Shown here piece after piece: positions 8,521-18,527 of a stretch of DNA of 64,000 nt (its first letter is position 1; each line of letters starts with the position of its first letter). Under the pieces are notes generated by a model, which saw nothing but the letters and a program-made list of their open reading frames with translations, made no database searches and was not told the DNA's origin. The translations under genes were made by a program, and so were the position numbers. This DNA comes from Pseudomonas cremoricolorata DSM 17059 = NBRC 16634 (GTDB taxonomy: Bacteria > Pseudomonadota > Gammaproteobacteria > Pseudomonadales > Pseudomonadaceae): NCBI RefSeq assembly GCF_000425745.1, contig NZ_AUEA01000001.1, forward strand, positions 62,001-126,000, in the 5' to 3' direction.

Positions 8521-10599
8521 TCACACCTGGCCATATTGCTGGCCATGGCGCAACCAGCGGTCCAGCAGTGGGCTGACGTGAGCGGGCCAGCGTGCCAGCA
8601 ATGCCTGGGCCGCGTCGCGCACGGCCGGCAGGAGGTCGGCATCGCGCATCAGGTCGGCGACCTTGAACTGTAACAGCCCGGTCTGGCGGGTTCCGAGCAT
8701 CTCGCCGGGGCCGCGCAGTTCCAGGTCTTTTTCAGCGATGACGAAGCCGTCGTTGGTCTCGCGCATGATGCCCAACCGCTCTCGGCCGATCTGCGACAGC
8801 GGCGGGTGGTACAGCAGCACGCAATGGCTGGCGGCGCTGCCGCGCCCGACCCGTCCACGCAGCTGGTGCAACTGCGCCAGGCCCAGGCGTTCGGGGTTCT
8901 CGATGATCATCAAGCTGGCATTGGGCACGTCCACCCCGACCTCGATCACGGTGGTTGCCACCAGCAGTTGCAGCCGCCCCTCTTTGAATTCGGCCATGAC
9001 CGCGGCCTTGTCGGCCGGCTTCATACGGCCATGGATCAGGCCGACGCTGAGCTCGCCAAGGGCGCTGCCCAGGTCCTCGAAGGTGCTCTGCGCAGCCTGG
9101 CAGGTCAGTTCCTCGGATTCTTCGATCAGCGTACACACCCAATACGCCTGACGCCCTTCGGCGCAGGCTGCACGCACGCGCTCGACCACCTCGAAACGCC
9201 GGCTGTCGGCCACCAGCACGGTGTTGACCGGGGTCCGCCCCGGTGGCAGCTCGTCGAGTACCGAGGTGTCGAGGTCGGCGTAGGCGCTCATGGCCAGGGT
9301 CCGTGGGATCGGCGTGGCGGTCATGATCAGCTGGTGCGGGCACAGCTCGCCGGCCACGCCCTTCTTGCGCAGTGCCAGGCGCTGCTGCACGCCGAAGCGG
9401 TGCTGCTCGTCGATGATGGCCAGGGCAAGGTGCTTGAAATGCACTTCTTCCTGGAACAGGGCGTGGGTACCTACCACCATCGGTGCGCCGCTGGCGATCT
9501 GCTCGAGCGCGCTGACCCGGGCCTTGCCCTTGAGTTTGCCGGCCAGCCAGGCGACTTCCAGGCCCAGTGGCTCGAGCCAGCGTTTGAAGGTCAGGTAATG
9601 CTGTTCGGCGAGAATCTCGGTGGGCGCCATCAGCGCCACCTGATAGCCGGCTTCCAGCGCCTGCAAGGCGGCGAGGGCAGCCACCACGGTCTTGCCCGCG
9701 CCGACGTCGCCCTGCACCAGGCGCATCATCGGCTCGTGCAGGCTCAGATCGTAGGCAATTTCGTTGCCGACCCGCTGTTGCGCGCCGGTCGGGGCGAAAC
9801 CGAGGTTGGCCAGGTACTGCGCCGGCAGGTGCGTGGCCTTGGGCAGCACGGGTGCGCGCAAGCTGCGCAGGCTTTCGCGCAGGCGCTGCTGCGACAGCTG
9901 GTGGGTCAGCAGCTCTTCGAAGGCCAGGCGATGTTGCGCCCAGTGATGGCCTTCGGCGAGTTCATCGACATCGGCGTCGGCAGGCGGGTTGTGCAGGTAG
10001 CGAATGGCGTCGTCGAGCGACGCCAGCTGGTACTCACCGATCAGTTCGGCCGGCAGCCAGTCTGGCAGGCTGCGCGGCCCGAGCAGGCTCAGGCTTTGCT
10101 GGCAGAGCAGGCGCAGACGTTGCTGGGTCAGGCCTTCGGTGGTGGGGTAGATCGGCGTCAGGGTCTGCTCGACCGCAGGGGCCGGCTCGCTGCCATTGAG
10201 CGCGCGGTATTCGGGGTGGTAGATCTCCAGCCCCGAGGCGCCGGGCCGGGCTTCGCCATAACACCGCAGTTGCGTGCCACGCTTGAGCCCTTCTTTTTGC
10301 GCATTGCTGAAGTGATAGAAGCGCAGGGTCAGGGTGCCGCTGCCATCGTTGAGCCGCACCACCAGGCTGCGGCGCTTGCCCATGCTCACGTCAGTGCCGC
10401 TGACCACCCCTTCGATCACCGCATCCTGGCCAGGGCGCAGCTCGCCGATGGGCACCACGCGAGTGCGGTCCTGGTAGCGCGCGGGCAGGTGGAACAGCAC
10501 GTCCTGGACCGTTTCCAGGCCGACCTTGGCAAGCTTCTCGGCCATCGCCTCGCCGACCCCTTTGAGCGCCGTGACCGGCACATTCGACAGCTCGGTCAT
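8521..10599 (-). CDS. recG: ATP-dependent DNA helicase RecG
   Basis: 692 residues, full length for RecG. The N-terminal wedge/OB domain (about 1-250) binds branched DNA. Helicase motif I is GAGKT in QGDVGAGKTVVAALAAL, motif II is the DEQH box of IIDEQHRFG, and motif III is MTATPIPRTLA. The C-terminal half carries motifs V and VI (ATTVIEVGVDVPNA, QLRGRVGRG). RecG reverses stalled replication forks and migrates Holliday junctions. Its start lies three bases from the oxyR stop, so the two are probably co-transcribed, as in other pseudomonads. Confidence 0.98.
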   Translation of the reverse strand: MTELSNVPVTALKGVGEAMAEKLAKVGLETVQDVLFHLPARYQDRTRVVPIGELRPGQDAVIEGVVSGTDVSMGKRRSLVVRLNDGSGTLTLRFYHFSNAQKEGLKRGTQLRCYGEARPGASGLEIYHPEYRALNGSEPAPAVEQTLTPIYPTTEGLTQQRLRLLCQQSLSLLGPRSLPDWLPAELIGEYQLASLDDAIRYLHNPPADADVDELAEGHHWAQHRLAFEELLTHQLSQQRLRESLRSLRAPVLPKATHLPAQYLANLGFAPTGAQQRVGNEIAYDLSLHEPMMRLVQGDVGAGKTVVAALAALQALEAGYQVALMAPTEILAEQHYLTFKRWLEPLGLEVAWLAGKLKGKARVSALEQIASGAPMVVGTHALFQEEVHFKHLALAIIDEQHRFGVQQRLALRKKGVAGELCPHQLIMTATPIPRTLAMSAYADLDTSVLDELPPGRTPVNTVLVADSRRFEVVERVRAACAEGRQAYWVCTLIEESEELTCQAAQSTFEDLGSALGELSVGLIHGRMKPADKAAVMAEFKEGRLQLLVATTVIEVGVDVPNASLMIIENPERLGLAQLHQLRGRVGRGSAASHCVLLYHPPLSQIGRERLGIMRETNDGFVIAEKDLELRGPGEMLGTRQTGLLQFKVADLMRDADLLPAVRDAAQALLARWPAHVSPLLDRWLRHGQQYGQV

Positions 10600-10602
10600 G
10601 GT

Positions 10603-11526
10603 TCAGGTCGGCTGTTCCGTGCGGTTAGGGACCACCGAGCACAGGCGGATCGAATCGGCGAGGATCTCGATCGCCTTGGGCCGCGGGAAACTGGCCCGCC
10701 AGGCGATGGCAACGGTGCGGAACGGCGCGGGCGGAGTCAGCGGGCGCACTTCGATGACGCCCGGCGCGTAGTGGTGGCTGTGCACCGCCGACAGCGGCAG
10801 GATCGACACCCCGAGGCCGGAGGCGACCATGTGGCGGATGGTTTCCAGCGAGCTGGACTCGACGGTGGTGTGCCGCGAATCGCTGTTCTTGCTCAGCGTC
10901 GGGCAGGCTTCCAGCACCTGGTCACGGAAGCAGTGGCCCTCGCCGAGCAGCAGCAGGCTCTTGTCGTTGAGCAAGGCGGTATCGATGGTTTCGCGTGCGG
11001 TCCACGGGTGCCCGCTGGGCATCAGCGCACAGAACGGCTCGTCGTACAGCGGCAGGGTGAGCACGTCGGCCTCGTTGAACGGCAGGGCGATGATCACCGC
11101 GTCGAGTTCGCCATTGCGCAGTTTGTCGCGCAGCACATGGGTGAAGTTTTCTTCGATGTACAGCGGCATCTGCGGCGCGACCCGATGCAACTGCGGAATC
11201 AGGTGCGGGAACAGGTACGGGCCAACGGTGTAGATGGCGCCGACCTTGAGCGGGGCGGTGAGCTGGTTCTTGCCGGCCTGGGCCAGTTCGCGAATGCCCT
11301 GAGCCTGTTCCAGCACCTTCTGCGCCTGGGCGACGATGCCTTCACCGACGGGTGTCAGGCGAACTGCGCTCTTGCTGCGCTCGAAGATCAGCACGCCAAG
11401 CTCGTCTTCGAGCTTCTTCACGCCCACCGACAAGGTTGGCTGGCTGACGTGGCAGCGCTCGGCGGCGTGGCCGAAGTGCTGTTCCTGGGCGAGAGTGACG
11501 ATGTAGCGGAGTTCAGTGAGGGTCAT
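10603..11526 (-). CDS. oxyR: Hydrogen peroxide sensing regulator OxyR
   Basis: 307 residues. An N-terminal LysR-type helix-turn-helix (LTELRYIVTLAQEQHFGHAA) is followed by the effector domain. The redox pair is present at Cys199 (GEGHCFRDQ) and Cys208 (LEACP), the same numbers and spacing as E. coli OxyR, so peroxide sensing by disulfide formation is expected. It activates catalase, alkyl hydroperoxide reductase and related genes. It lies directly upstream of recG in the same direction. Confidence 0.97.
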   Translation of the reverse strand: MTLTELRYIVTLAQEQHFGHAAERCHVSQPTLSVGVKKLEDELGVLIFERSKSAVRLTPVGEGIVAQAQKVLEQAQGIRELAQAGKNQLTAPLKVGAIYTVGPYLFPHLIPQLHRVAPQMPLYIEENFTHVLRDKLRNGELDAVIIALPFNEADVLTLPLYDEPFCALMPSGHPWTARETIDTALLNDKSLLLLGEGHCFRDQVLEACPTLSKNSDSRHTTVESSSLETIRHMVASGLGVSILPLSAVHSHHYAPGVIEVRPLTPPAPFRTVAIAWRASFPRPKAIEILADSIRLCSVVPNRTEQPT

Positions 11527-11619
11527 AACGTGCGTCCATGAAGTTGCGGGCCCAGCATAGCGGCTGCAATCGATAGACGCACGTTATCAGACGTGCGCAT
11601 GTGTGACAGAAACAACGGT

Positions 11620-12351
11620 CTAGCGTTTATCCAGCGAGTAGACGAACGGGGCGACCACTTCGATGCTGCCGTTGTTCAGCACTTCGGCTGGCGGCTTGGG
11701 CAGCGGTTGCGCACGGCGGATCATTTCCAGGGTGGCGCGGTCCAGCGCCGCACTGCCTGAGCCTCCGGCCATTTCGAACGACAACACCTTGCCGTTGGCA
11801 TCGACGACGAAACGCAGCCGGTTGATACCCTGCAGGCCGCGACGACGCGCGTCTTCCGGGTAGCGCTTGTACTTGGCCAGGTGGCGCAGCAGGTCGCTCT
11901 GCCAGGTGGGCAATGCTTTGCTGTTGGAAGCGATGCTCGGCGCCGGGGCTGCCGACTTCTTCGGCGGTTCGGTGCTGGGCGGGGTATCGGCTACCTGCTC
12001 CTGGGGCGGTTCCTCGCGTGGCGGCTCAGGCTTTTTCTCAGGCTTGGGCGGTTGCGGCTTGGCCTTGGGCTTGGGCGGTTTTGGAATCGCGATTTTCGGT
12101 TTCGGTGCTTCGACCAGTTTCGGCAACGGCGGTTCTTCGACCGGAGCCGGTGGTTGAGGCACCACCTTGGGAGGTGGTGGTGGCGCAGGCTCAGGCAGCG
12201 GTGCCAGCTCGACCATCATCGCTGCCGGAGGCAGTTCGATGGCTTGCGGCACCGACCAGTCGAGCATGAGCAGCACAGCGGCGGCATGCAGGCCGAGCAC
12301 GATGCCCAGGCTGGTGCTGTAACGCGCCAGGGTTCGCCGCGTCTTCGTCAT
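11620..12351 (-). CDS. tonB: Energy transducer TonB
   Basis: 243 residues. A single N-terminal membrane anchor (about 15-32) is followed by a long Pro/Lys/Glu-rich periplasmic spacer (about 50-135) and a C-terminal TonB domain (about 155-243) with the typical YPEDARRRGLQGINRLRFVV segment. It couples the inner-membrane proton motive force to outer-membrane siderophore receptors. Its start overlaps the exbD stop by 4 bases, so it is the last gene of exbB-exbD-tonB. Confidence 0.96.
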   Translation of the reverse strand: MTKTRRTLARYSTSLGIVLGLHAAAVLLMLDWSVPQAIELPPAAMMVELAPLPEPAPPPPPKVVPQPPAPVEEPPLPKLVEAPKPKIAIPKPPKPKAKPQPPKPEKKPEPPREEPPQEQVADTPPSTEPPKKSAAPAPSIASNSKALPTWQSDLLRHLAKYKRYPEDARRRGLQGINRLRFVVDANGKVLSFEMAGGSGSAALDRATLEMIRRAQPLPKPPAEVLNNGSIEVVAPFVYSLDKR

Positions 12352-12776
12352 TTTTTCGCTGCCGTCTCAAGCCCTACCAGACCGACTTTCAGGTAGCCGG
12401 CCGCGCGCATGGTGTTCATCACTTCCATCAGGTCACCGTAATCCACGCCTTTATCGGCCTGGAAGAAGATGGTGGTCTCCTTGTCGCCCTTGGTCTTGGC
12501 GTCGAGCATGGCGCCGAGCTGAGCGTTGGTGGGCACCTGATCGTCGCCGACGTAGAGCTTCTGGTCGGCCTTGACGCTGACGAACACCGGTTTCTCCGGC
12601 CTTGGCGCCGGCTTGGCAGTCGAGGCAGGCAGATCGACCTTGATGTCGACGGTGGCCAGGGGCGCAGCGACCATGAAGATGATCAGCAGGACCAACATCA
12701 CGTCGATGAACGGCGTGACGTTGATTTCGTGGTTTTCGGCGAGGTCGTCGCCACCTTCATTCAGATGCAGGCCCAT
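12348..12776 (-). CDS. exbD: Biopolymer transport protein ExbD
   Basis: 142 residues. A short cytoplasmic N-terminus (ENHEINVTPFIDVMLV) leads into the single transmembrane helix containing the essential proton-path Asp of the FIDVMLVLLIIFM motif. A periplasmic ExbD fold follows. With ExbB it forms the proton channel that energises TonB. It is separated from exbB by 3 bases and overlaps tonB by 4, a tightly coupled operon. Confidence 0.97.
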   Translation of the reverse strand: MGLHLNEGGDDLAENHEINVTPFIDVMLVLLIIFMVAAPLATVDIKVDLPASTAKPAPRPEKPVFVSVKADQKLYVGDDQVPTNAQLGAMLDAKTKGDKETTIFFQADKGVDYGDLMEVMNTMRAAGYLKVGLVGLETAAKK

Positions 12777-12779
12777 GGC

Positions 12780-13742
12780 TTACCCCACTTTCACCATGTG
12801 TGGGGCGCTGCGGTCGCCGCCCTGGTGGTCGAGGTCACGGCTGACCAGCAGCAGCACCTGCGCCGAAGCGTCGGAGACCTGCGCCTTGTAGCCGGCGATG
12901 GAACGGGCGAAGACGTTGTAGATGACCACCGCAGGGATCGCCGCGACCAGACCCAGGGCAGTTGCCAGCAGGGCTTCGGCGATACCCGGAGCAACGACGG
13001 CGAGGTTGGTGGTCTGGGTTTTGGCGATGCCGATGAAGCTGTTCATGATGCCCCACACGGTGCCGAACAGACCCACGAACGGTGCGGTCGAACCGATGGT
13101 GGCGAGCACGCCGGTGCCGCTGCTCATGGTGCGGCCGCTGGCAGCGACCAGGCGCTCGAGGCGGAAGCTGACGCGTTCCTTGATGCCTTCCTTCTCGCGG
13201 GTATTGGCCGACAGGCGCATCTCTTCGAGAGCGTCGTGCACCAGGGTATGGGCCAGGGTGCCTTGCTTGTTGGAAACGTCGCTGGCTTCCTTGAGGCTTG
13301 CCGACTTCTTCAGCGCAGCGATTTCACCGCGCAGGCGACGCTTGGCGCCCATCAGCTCGAAGCCTTTGGCGATCCAGATGGTCCAGGTGATGATCGAGGC
13401 GATGGCCAGGCCGATCATGACGATTTTCACCACGATGTCGGCGTTCTTGTACATGCCCCACGGCGAGAGGTCGTGGGCCATGCCCAGGCTGGTGTCCTCG
13501 ACCAGCGCCTGGACGTTTTCGTCGGCGGCAGCGTCGCTGGCCGGAACGCTGTCGGCTGGCGTGGCCGGGGTTTCGCTGGTGGTGGCTGGCGCTGGAGCAG
13601 CGGCGGCGGCAGGCGCGGGGGTGGTGGCGTTGGGTTCATCGGCCATGGCTGCGGGAGCCAGTGCCAGGCTGAACAGCAGCGCGGCAATGGCGCGCCAGGC
13701 GCGCGACGGGGTTGGCGAGGCGGAGGGTTGGATGCGTGTCAT
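12780..13742 (-). CDS. exbB: Biopolymer transport protein ExbB
   Basis: 320 residues, longer than E. coli ExbB because of an N-terminal signal peptide (cleavage likely after AMA, about residue 34) and an Ala/Pro/Thr-rich periplasmic stretch up to about residue 80; this extension is usual in pseudomonads. The MotA/TolQ/ExbB core follows with three hydrophobic helices, including GSTAPFVGLFGTVWGIM and a later helix with ALLATALGLVAAIPAVV. First gene of the exb-ton operon. Its upstream region (13743-13930) is AT-rich; I did not find a clear Fur box there. Confidence 0.96.
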   Translation of the reverse strand: MTRIQPSASPTPSRAWRAIAALLFSLALAPAAMADEPNATTPAPAAAAAPAPATTSETPATPADSVPASDAAADENVQALVEDTSLGMAHDLSPWGMYKNADIVVKIVMIGLAIASIITWTIWIAKGFELMGAKRRLRGEIAALKKSASLKEASDVSNKQGTLAHTLVHDALEEMRLSANTREKEGIKERVSFRLERLVAASGRTMSSGTGVLATIGSTAPFVGLFGTVWGIMNSFIGIAKTQTTNLAVVAPGIAEALLATALGLVAAIPAVVIYNVFARSIAGYKAQVSDASAQVLLLVSRDLDHQGGDRSAPHMVKVG

Positions 13743-13932
13743 GCTGGCCGGACCTGATGAAGAAAAGAGTTGACGTCACCACGGCCCCGTGTAAGGCCGA
13801 GAACAGAGAGGGCGCCATTATTGCAATTAATTCTTGTTAACAGAAGTAATAGAGTAACTTTTTTTATTCGTTTCCTAGCCGTTGACCGTCAGGTCTGTCT
13901 AGGGCGTTGATTTACAGATCGGGAGTTAGGTG

Positions 13933-14787
13933 ATGTCAGAACTGTCCGCGATGATTGTGGGGTGCGGCGATATTGGGGGGCGATTGGCCCTTCAGTTGCT
14001 GAAAAAAGGTTGGGAGGTCAGTGGCTTGCGTCGCTCGGTGGAGCATCTGCCGGCGGGGGTTACACCGATTTGCGCCGATCTGGGCCAGGACCATCTGCCG
14101 CCCGCATGGCCTTCACGTAGCCCTGACTACCTGGTGTATTGCGTCGCTGCCGATCAGCATGACGAGGCGGGTTACCAGGCGGCTTATGTCGACGGTCTGC
14201 GCCGTGTTCTCGGCTGGCTGGCGCAAAACGGACAACGCCCGCGGCGGCTGTTGTTAGTTTCCAGCAGCAGCGTGTACGCCCAGCAGCAGGGCGAGTGGGT
14301 CGATGAAACGGCGCCCACCGAGCCGCACGGTTATTCCGGACGGATCATGCTGGCTGCCGAGCGACTGGTCCTGGACAGCGGTCTGGCCGCCAGCGTTGTG
14401 CGCCTCACCGGTATCTATGGGCCGGGGCGGGAATGGCTGCTCAGCCAGGTGCGCCAGGGCTACCGCGTGGCCGCGCAGCCGCCGCTGTATGGCAACCGCA
14501 TTCATGCCGAGGATGCGGCAGGGCTGATGGCCTTTTTACTGGAAAGCGACTCGCGCGGCGTAGGGCTGGATGACTGCTACCTCGGCGTCGACGACGACCC
14601 GGCGGCGTTGTCCGAGGTGGTGGCCTGGTTGCGTGAGTACATGGGGGTGACGCACTGGTCCGATGAGCAGCGCGTGCGCCGCACTGGCAGCAAGCGATGC
14701 AGCAACGCCCGGGCGAGGGCGTTGGGCTGGGCGCCGCAGTACCCCAGTTACAAACAGGGGTATGCGGCGATTCTCGCGCAGCCTTGA
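13933..14787 (+). CDS. NAD-dependent epimerase/dehydratase family protein
   Basis: 284 residues from the ATG at 13933, with GGGAG eight bases upstream; a GTG directly before it is less likely. The N-terminus has a Rossmann dinucleotide site (IVGCGDIGGRLA), and the protein keeps the SDR-type features SSSSVYAQQQGEWVDE and a Y-S-G-R-I segment. The active-site Tyr/Lys pair is not the standard YxxxK: the sequence has HGYSGRIMLAAE. This is the YeeZ-like branch of atypical extended SDRs. The substrate is unknown. It is divergent from exbB and convergent with a lipoprotein gene. Confidence 0.85.
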   Translation: MSELSAMIVGCGDIGGRLALQLLKKGWEVSGLRRSVEHLPAGVTPICADLGQDHLPPAWPSRSPDYLVYCVAADQHDEAGYQAAYVDGLRRVLGWLAQNGQRPRRLLLVSSSSVYAQQQGEWVDETAPTEPHGYSGRIMLAAERLVLDSGLAASVVRLTGIYGPGREWLLSQVRQGYRVAAQPPLYGNRIHAEDAAGLMAFLLESDSRGVGLDDCYLGVDDDPAALSEVVAWLREYMGVTHWSDEQRVRRTGSKRCSNARARALGWAPQYPSYKQGYAAILAQP

Positions 14788-14807
14788 AGGGCTGAGGGCG
14801 AGTGGGG

Positions 14808-15536
14808 TTACTGCTTTTCCAGCACCCAGCGACGTGCAGCCGGGGCCAGCAGCGGCATTTGGTCAGGCTGCGCGCGGTTCATGGCCTGGAAGATTTCCAT
14901 CCGGTTGCCGTTACGCGTGAAGATCCACGGCGAACCGCGCTGTTCGCGCTCCAGCCACAGGCTGTCGTGCTCGCCGCCCATGGTGGCGCAGTCGCCGGCC
15001 AGGCACAGGGCGTAACGATCAGGGCCGGGCAGGCCATCGACACTGCCGTTTTCGCGGAAGTGAGCGACGCCGCCCTGGCCCGGACCTTCGACGATTTTCC
15101 AGTTGCCGCCCAGATACGCCTGGTACAGCGCCTTCTCGAAGGCGCCACCCAGCGGCGTATTGGCCGGCGGGTTGGTACGGCTGAACACCTGCTCCTTGCC
15201 GAGTTGGCCTGGGGCTTGAACCAGCGACTTGCCGTCGAGGCTGAGCTGCTCGCTCTGGCCGCTCTGGAAATTGACCTGCCAGTCGTTCTTGTTGGCCAGC
15301 AGTTGGCCGTCGGCGGCTTCGAAGCCGTTGCTTAGCGTCGCCTGTTGCTTGCTGGTGTCGATCTTCCATTCCAGAACCGGACCATTGTCGGCAATGGCCT
15401 GACGCAGGCTGGTGCCTTTGCTGGCGGCATCGATGGCGCGCTGGTTGATCCAGGTGCCGTTGAAATCTTCAGGTTTGTGGCTGGCGCAACCGCCGAGGAG
15501 CAGGGCTGCCAGTGCAAGGGAAAGGGCTTGACGCAT
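14808..15536 (-). CDS. Putative lipoprotein of unknown function
   Basis: 242 residues. A lipoprotein signal peptide ends in the lipobox LLLGGC (Cys at 16), so the protein should be membrane-anchored in the periplasm. The mature part has repeated beta-strand-like stretches (FNGTWINQ, WQVNFQSGQS, GNWKIVEG) of the kind found in small beta-barrel lipocalin-like domains, and two later Cys (LCLAGDCATMGG) that could form a disulfide. I do not recognise a family. It follows ridA on the same strand behind a strong hairpin. Confidence 0.75.
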   Translation of the reverse strand: MRQALSLALAALLLGGCASHKPEDFNGTWINQRAIDAASKGTSLRQAIADNGPVLEWKIDTSKQQATLSNGFEAADGQLLANKNDWQVNFQSGQSEQLSLDGKSLVQAPGQLGKEQVFSRTNPPANTPLGGAFEKALYQAYLGGNWKIVEGPGQGGVAHFRENGSVDGLPGPDRYALCLAGDCATMGGEHDSLWLEREQRGSPWIFTRNGNRMEIFQAMNRAQPDQMPLLAPAARRWVLEKQ

Positions 15537-15559
15537 GGTAGGAACCTTATGCAGGGGAG

Positions 15560-15583
15560 GTGACGGGCCGCAGGGCCCGTCAC
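15560..15583 (-). terminator. Hairpin between ridA and the lipoprotein gene
   Basis: A perfect 10-bp stem (GTGACGGGCC/GGCCCGTCAC) with a 4-base loop, located 8 bases after the ridA stop. No T-tract follows on the minus strand, so it may be a weak terminator, an mRNA stabiliser or a processing site. Confidence 0.45.
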
Positions 15584-15590
15584 GCGGGCA

Positions 15591-15971
15591 TCACTCGATG
15601 ACGAGGATGGCGTCCATCTCGACCTGGGCGCCCTTGGGCAGGGCAGCTACGCCGATGGCGGCGCGGGCCGGGTAGGGCTGTTCGAAGTAACGGCCCATGA
15701 CCTCGTTGACCTTGGCGAAGTGGCTGAGGTCGGTGAGGAAGATGTTCAGCTTGACGATGTCCTTGAACGAACCGCCAGCCGCTTCAGCGACAGCCTTGAG
15801 GTTCTCGAACACTTGTACGGTCTGCGCTTCGAAGCCTTCGACCAGTTCCATGGTCTTGGGATCGAGGGGAATCTGGCCTGACATGTAAACGGTGTTGCCA
15901 GCCTTGATCGCCTGGGAATAGGTTCCGATGGCGGCCGGGGCCTTGTCGCTGTTGATGACAGTCTTGCTCAT
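15591..15971 (-). CDS. ridA: RidA family enamine/imine deaminase
   Basis: 126 residues from the Met at 15971. The trimeric YjgF/YER057c/UK114 signature is complete: [20 protein letters not shown] at the N-terminus, and the Arg of the C-terminal [18 protein letters not shown] that binds the carboxylate. RidA hydrolyses reactive 2-aminoacrylate released by PLP enzymes. It starts 24 bases after the spoT stop on the same strand, an arrangement common in gamma-proteobacteria. Confidence 0.96.
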   Translation of the reverse strand: MSKTVINSDKAPAAIGTYSQAIKAGNTVYMSGQIPLDPKTMELVEGFEAQTVQVFENLKAVAEAAGGSFKDIVKLNIFLTDLSHFAKVNEVMGRYFEQPYPARAAIGVAALPKGAQVEMDAILVIE

Positions 15972-15994
15972 GATGACTCCTTGCGGTTGACGGA

Positions 15995-18103
15995 CTACGC
16001 ACGCATACGGGTGATGCGGACCACGCCGGTCAAGGTGCGCAGCTTCTTGATCACACGAGCCAGGTGCACGCGGTCGTGCACGCTGACCACCAACTGGACC
16101 ACGCTGATACGGCCGTCGCGTTCGTCCATGCTGATTTTTTCGATGTTGCCGTCGGCGGCATTGACGCTGCTGGCCAGCAAGGCGATCAGGCCGCGTTGAT
16201 GTTCCAGCTCGACCCGCAGCTCGACATTGAATTCGCCGGTGACGTCCTTGGCCCACGACAGTTGCAGGCACTTTTCCGGGTTATGGCGAATTTCGCTGAT
16301 GTTCCGGCAGTCTTCCAGGTGCACGACCATGCCTTTGCCCGCCGACAGGTGGCCGACGATCGGGTCGCCTGGAATCGGTGTGCAGCATTTGGCGTAGCTC
16401 AGTACCAGGCCCTCGGTGCCGCGGATCGCCAGCGGGCCTTCAGGTGCAGGCAGTTGCTCGCTTTCCGCCGAGAGCAGGCGACGGGCGACGACGTAGGCCA
16501 TGCGGTTGCCCAGGCCGATGTCCTCGAGCAGGTCTTCGAGCAGTTCCAGGCGGTATTCGTCGAGGATCGGCTGGATGCGTTCGGCGGCGATCTGCTCGAG
16601 GCTGCTGTCGAAGCCGGTCAGCACCTTGTTGAGCAGGCGCTCGCCGAGGTTGATCGACTCGGACCGGCGCTGCTGCTTGAGCGCGTGACGAATGTGCGTG
16701 CGCGCCTTGCCGGTGACCACGAAGTTGAGCCAGGCCGGGTTCGGTCGTGCGCCGGGTGCGCTGACAATTTCCACCGTCGAGCCGCTTTGCAGTGGCTCGG
16801 ACAACGGCGCCAGGCGGCGATTGATGCGGCAGGCGATGCAGCTGTTGCCGACGTCGGTGTGCACGGCATAAGCGAAATCGACCGCGGTGGAGCCTTTGGG
16901 CAGCTCCATGATGCGACCCTTGGGGGTGAAGACGTAGACCTCGTCCGGGAACAGGTCGATCTTCACGCTCTCGATGAACTCCAGCGAGTTGCCGGCGCGC
17001 TGCTGCAATTCGAGAATGCCCTTGACCCACTGCCTGGCCCGGGCGTGGTTGCCTTTGGGCTGTTCATCGCCATTGGACTTGTACAGCCAATGGGCGGCGA
17101 TGCCGTTGTTGGCCATCTCTTCCATTTCGCGGGTGCGAATCTGAATTTCGATGGGCACCCCGTGCATGCCGAACAAAGTGGTGTGCAGCGACTGGTAGCC
17201 GTTGGCCTTGGGGATCGCGATGTAGTCCTTGAAGCGCCCGGGCAATGGCTTGTACAGGTTGTGCACGGCGCCCAACACGCGGTAGCAGGTGTCGACCTTG
17301 TCGACGACGATGCGGAAGGCGTACACGTCCATGATCTCGGTGAAGGCACGGCGTTTGCCGCGCATCTTCTTGTAGATGCCATAGAGGTGCTTCTGCCGGC
17401 CGCTGACGTCGCCTTCGATGCCATCGGCGGCCAGGCAGTTGGCCAGCGAATGCTCGATCTTGGCGACGATTTCCTTGCGATTGCCGCGTGCGCTCTTGAC
17501 CGCCCGATTGATCAGCGACGAGCGCATCGGGTGCATGGCCTTGAAGCCGAGGTCTTCGAATTCCACGCGCACGGTGTGCATGCCCAGCCGGTTGGCGATG
17601 GGCGCGTAGATTTCCAGGGTTTCCTTGGCGATGCGGCGGCGCTTTTCCCCCGACAGCACTTCCAAGGTGCGCATGTTGTGCAGGCGGTCGGCCAGCTTGA
17701 CCAGAATCACGCGAATATCGCGGGCCATGGCCATGGCCATTTTCTGGAAGTTCTCGGCCTGAGCCTCTGCCTTGGTCTCGAAATTCATCTGGGTCAGCTT
17801 GCTGACCCCGTCGACCAGCTCGGCGACGGTCTCGCCGAACTGCTGGCAGAGCGCTTCCTTGGCGATACCGGTGTCTTCGATGACGTCGTGCAGCATGGCG
17901 GCCATCAGGCTCTGATGGTCCATGTGCATGTCGGCAAGAATGTTCGCCACCGCCAGCGGGTGGGTCACGTAGGGCTCGCCGCTGCGCCGGCGTTGGCCGT
18001 CGTGCGCCTGTTCGGCGTAGAAATAGGCGCGCCGCACCAGGTTGACCTGGTCGGGGCCGAGGTAGGTCGACAGCCGTTCGGCGAGAGCGTCTATGCTCGG
18101 CAT
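15995..18103 (-). CDS. spoT: Bifunctional (p)ppGpp synthetase/hydrolase SpoT
   Basis: 702 residues. An N-terminal HD hydrolase domain ([11 protein letters not shown] and following) is followed by the RelA/SpoT synthetase domain ([21 protein letters not shown] and [11 protein letters not shown]), a TGS domain ([27 protein letters not shown]) and a C-terminal ACT/RRM domain ending in [11 protein letters not shown]. It sets the alarmone level in response to carbon, fatty-acid and iron stress. Downstream of rpoZ and upstream of ridA, the standard order. Confidence 0.98.
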   Translation of the reverse strand: MPSIDALAERLSTYLGPDQVNLVRRAYFYAEQAHDGQRRRSGEPYVTHPLAVANILADMHMDHQSLMAAMLHDVIEDTGIAKEALCQQFGETVAELVDGVSKLTQMNFETKAEAQAENFQKMAMAMARDIRVILVKLADRLHNMRTLEVLSGEKRRRIAKETLEIYAPIANRLGMHTVRVEFEDLGFKAMHPMRSSLINRAVKSARGNRKEIVAKIEHSLANCLAADGIEGDVSGRQKHLYGIYKKMRGKRRAFTEIMDVYAFRIVVDKVDTCYRVLGAVHNLYKPLPGRFKDYIAIPKANGYQSLHTTLFGMHGVPIEIQIRTREMEEMANNGIAAHWLYKSNGDEQPKGNHARARQWVKGILELQQRAGNSLEFIESVKIDLFPDEVYVFTPKGRIMELPKGSTAVDFAYAVHTDVGNSCIACRINRRLAPLSEPLQSGSTVEIVSAPGARPNPAWLNFVVTGKARTHIRHALKQQRRSESINLGERLLNKVLTGFDSSLEQIAAERIQPILDEYRLELLEDLLEDIGLGNRMAYVVARRLLSAESEQLPAPEGPLAIRGTEGLVLSYAKCCTPIPGDPIVGHLSAGKGMVVHLEDCRNISEIRHNPEKCLQLSWAKDVTGEFNVELRVELEHQRGLIALLASSVNAADGNIEKISMDERDGRISVVQLVVSVHDRVHLARVIKKLRTLTGVVRITRMRA

Positions 18104-18144
18104 GAGTTCACCTCTGAGACCCTACGACGTCGACCTGGCTGCAA

Positions 18145-18408
18145 TCAGACGGCCTCGTTGGACTCGTCCTCGAAGGCGGCGAAGACCGGATCTTCGGTGA
18201 CGATTTCTTCGGCGGCAAGGAATTCTTCAGTGATGATGCCTTCGGCGATTTCGCGCAAGGCAACGACGGTGGGTTTGTCGTTTTCCCACGCCACGCGCGG
18301 CTCTTTGCCACCGGTGGCCAGCTGACGCGCGCGTTTGGTGGACAGCATTACCAGCTCAAAGCGGTTGTCCACGTGTTCAAGGCAATCTTCGACGGTTACG
18401 CGGGCCAT
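18145..18408 (-). CDS. rpoZ: RNA polymerase omega subunit
   Basis: 87 residues from the Met at 18408, with the standard N-terminus [19 protein letters not shown] and the conserved RARQLATGG helix that contacts the beta-prime subunit. The acidic tail is usual. It helps assemble RNA polymerase and forms one ppGpp site, which fits with spoT 41 bases downstream. In-frame Met codons further upstream lack a matching family N-terminus. Confidence 0.97.
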   Translation of the reverse strand: MARVTVEDCLEHVDNRFELVMLSTKRARQLATGGKEPRVAWENDKPTVVALREIAEGIITEEFLAAEEIVTEDPVFAAFEDESNEAV

Positions 18409-18527
18409 GGTGTTCCTCGGTAGCAAAATCGGTGAGCGTGCCCAGAATGGGCGGGCGGACTCGATAGTTTAAAAAATCACCAGCCAATAGGGAAGCGCTG
18501 TTTTGTCGCCGGGCCCCGGTGGCCCAC

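Noticed and set aside
8806-11541. 911-codon open frame on the plus strand opposite recG and oxyR
   Set aside because: Long antisense frames are common opposite GC-rich genes; the content is compositionally a shadow (Gln/Gly/Ala-rich, no domain), and recG and oxyR are certain.
13743-13932. Fur box before exbB
   Set aside because: The region is AT-rich but no stretch fits the palindromic consensus well enough to call.
16064-18325. 753-codon frame on the plus strand opposite spoT and rpoZ
   Set aside because: Shadow of spoT in a high-GC genome; no recognisable domain.
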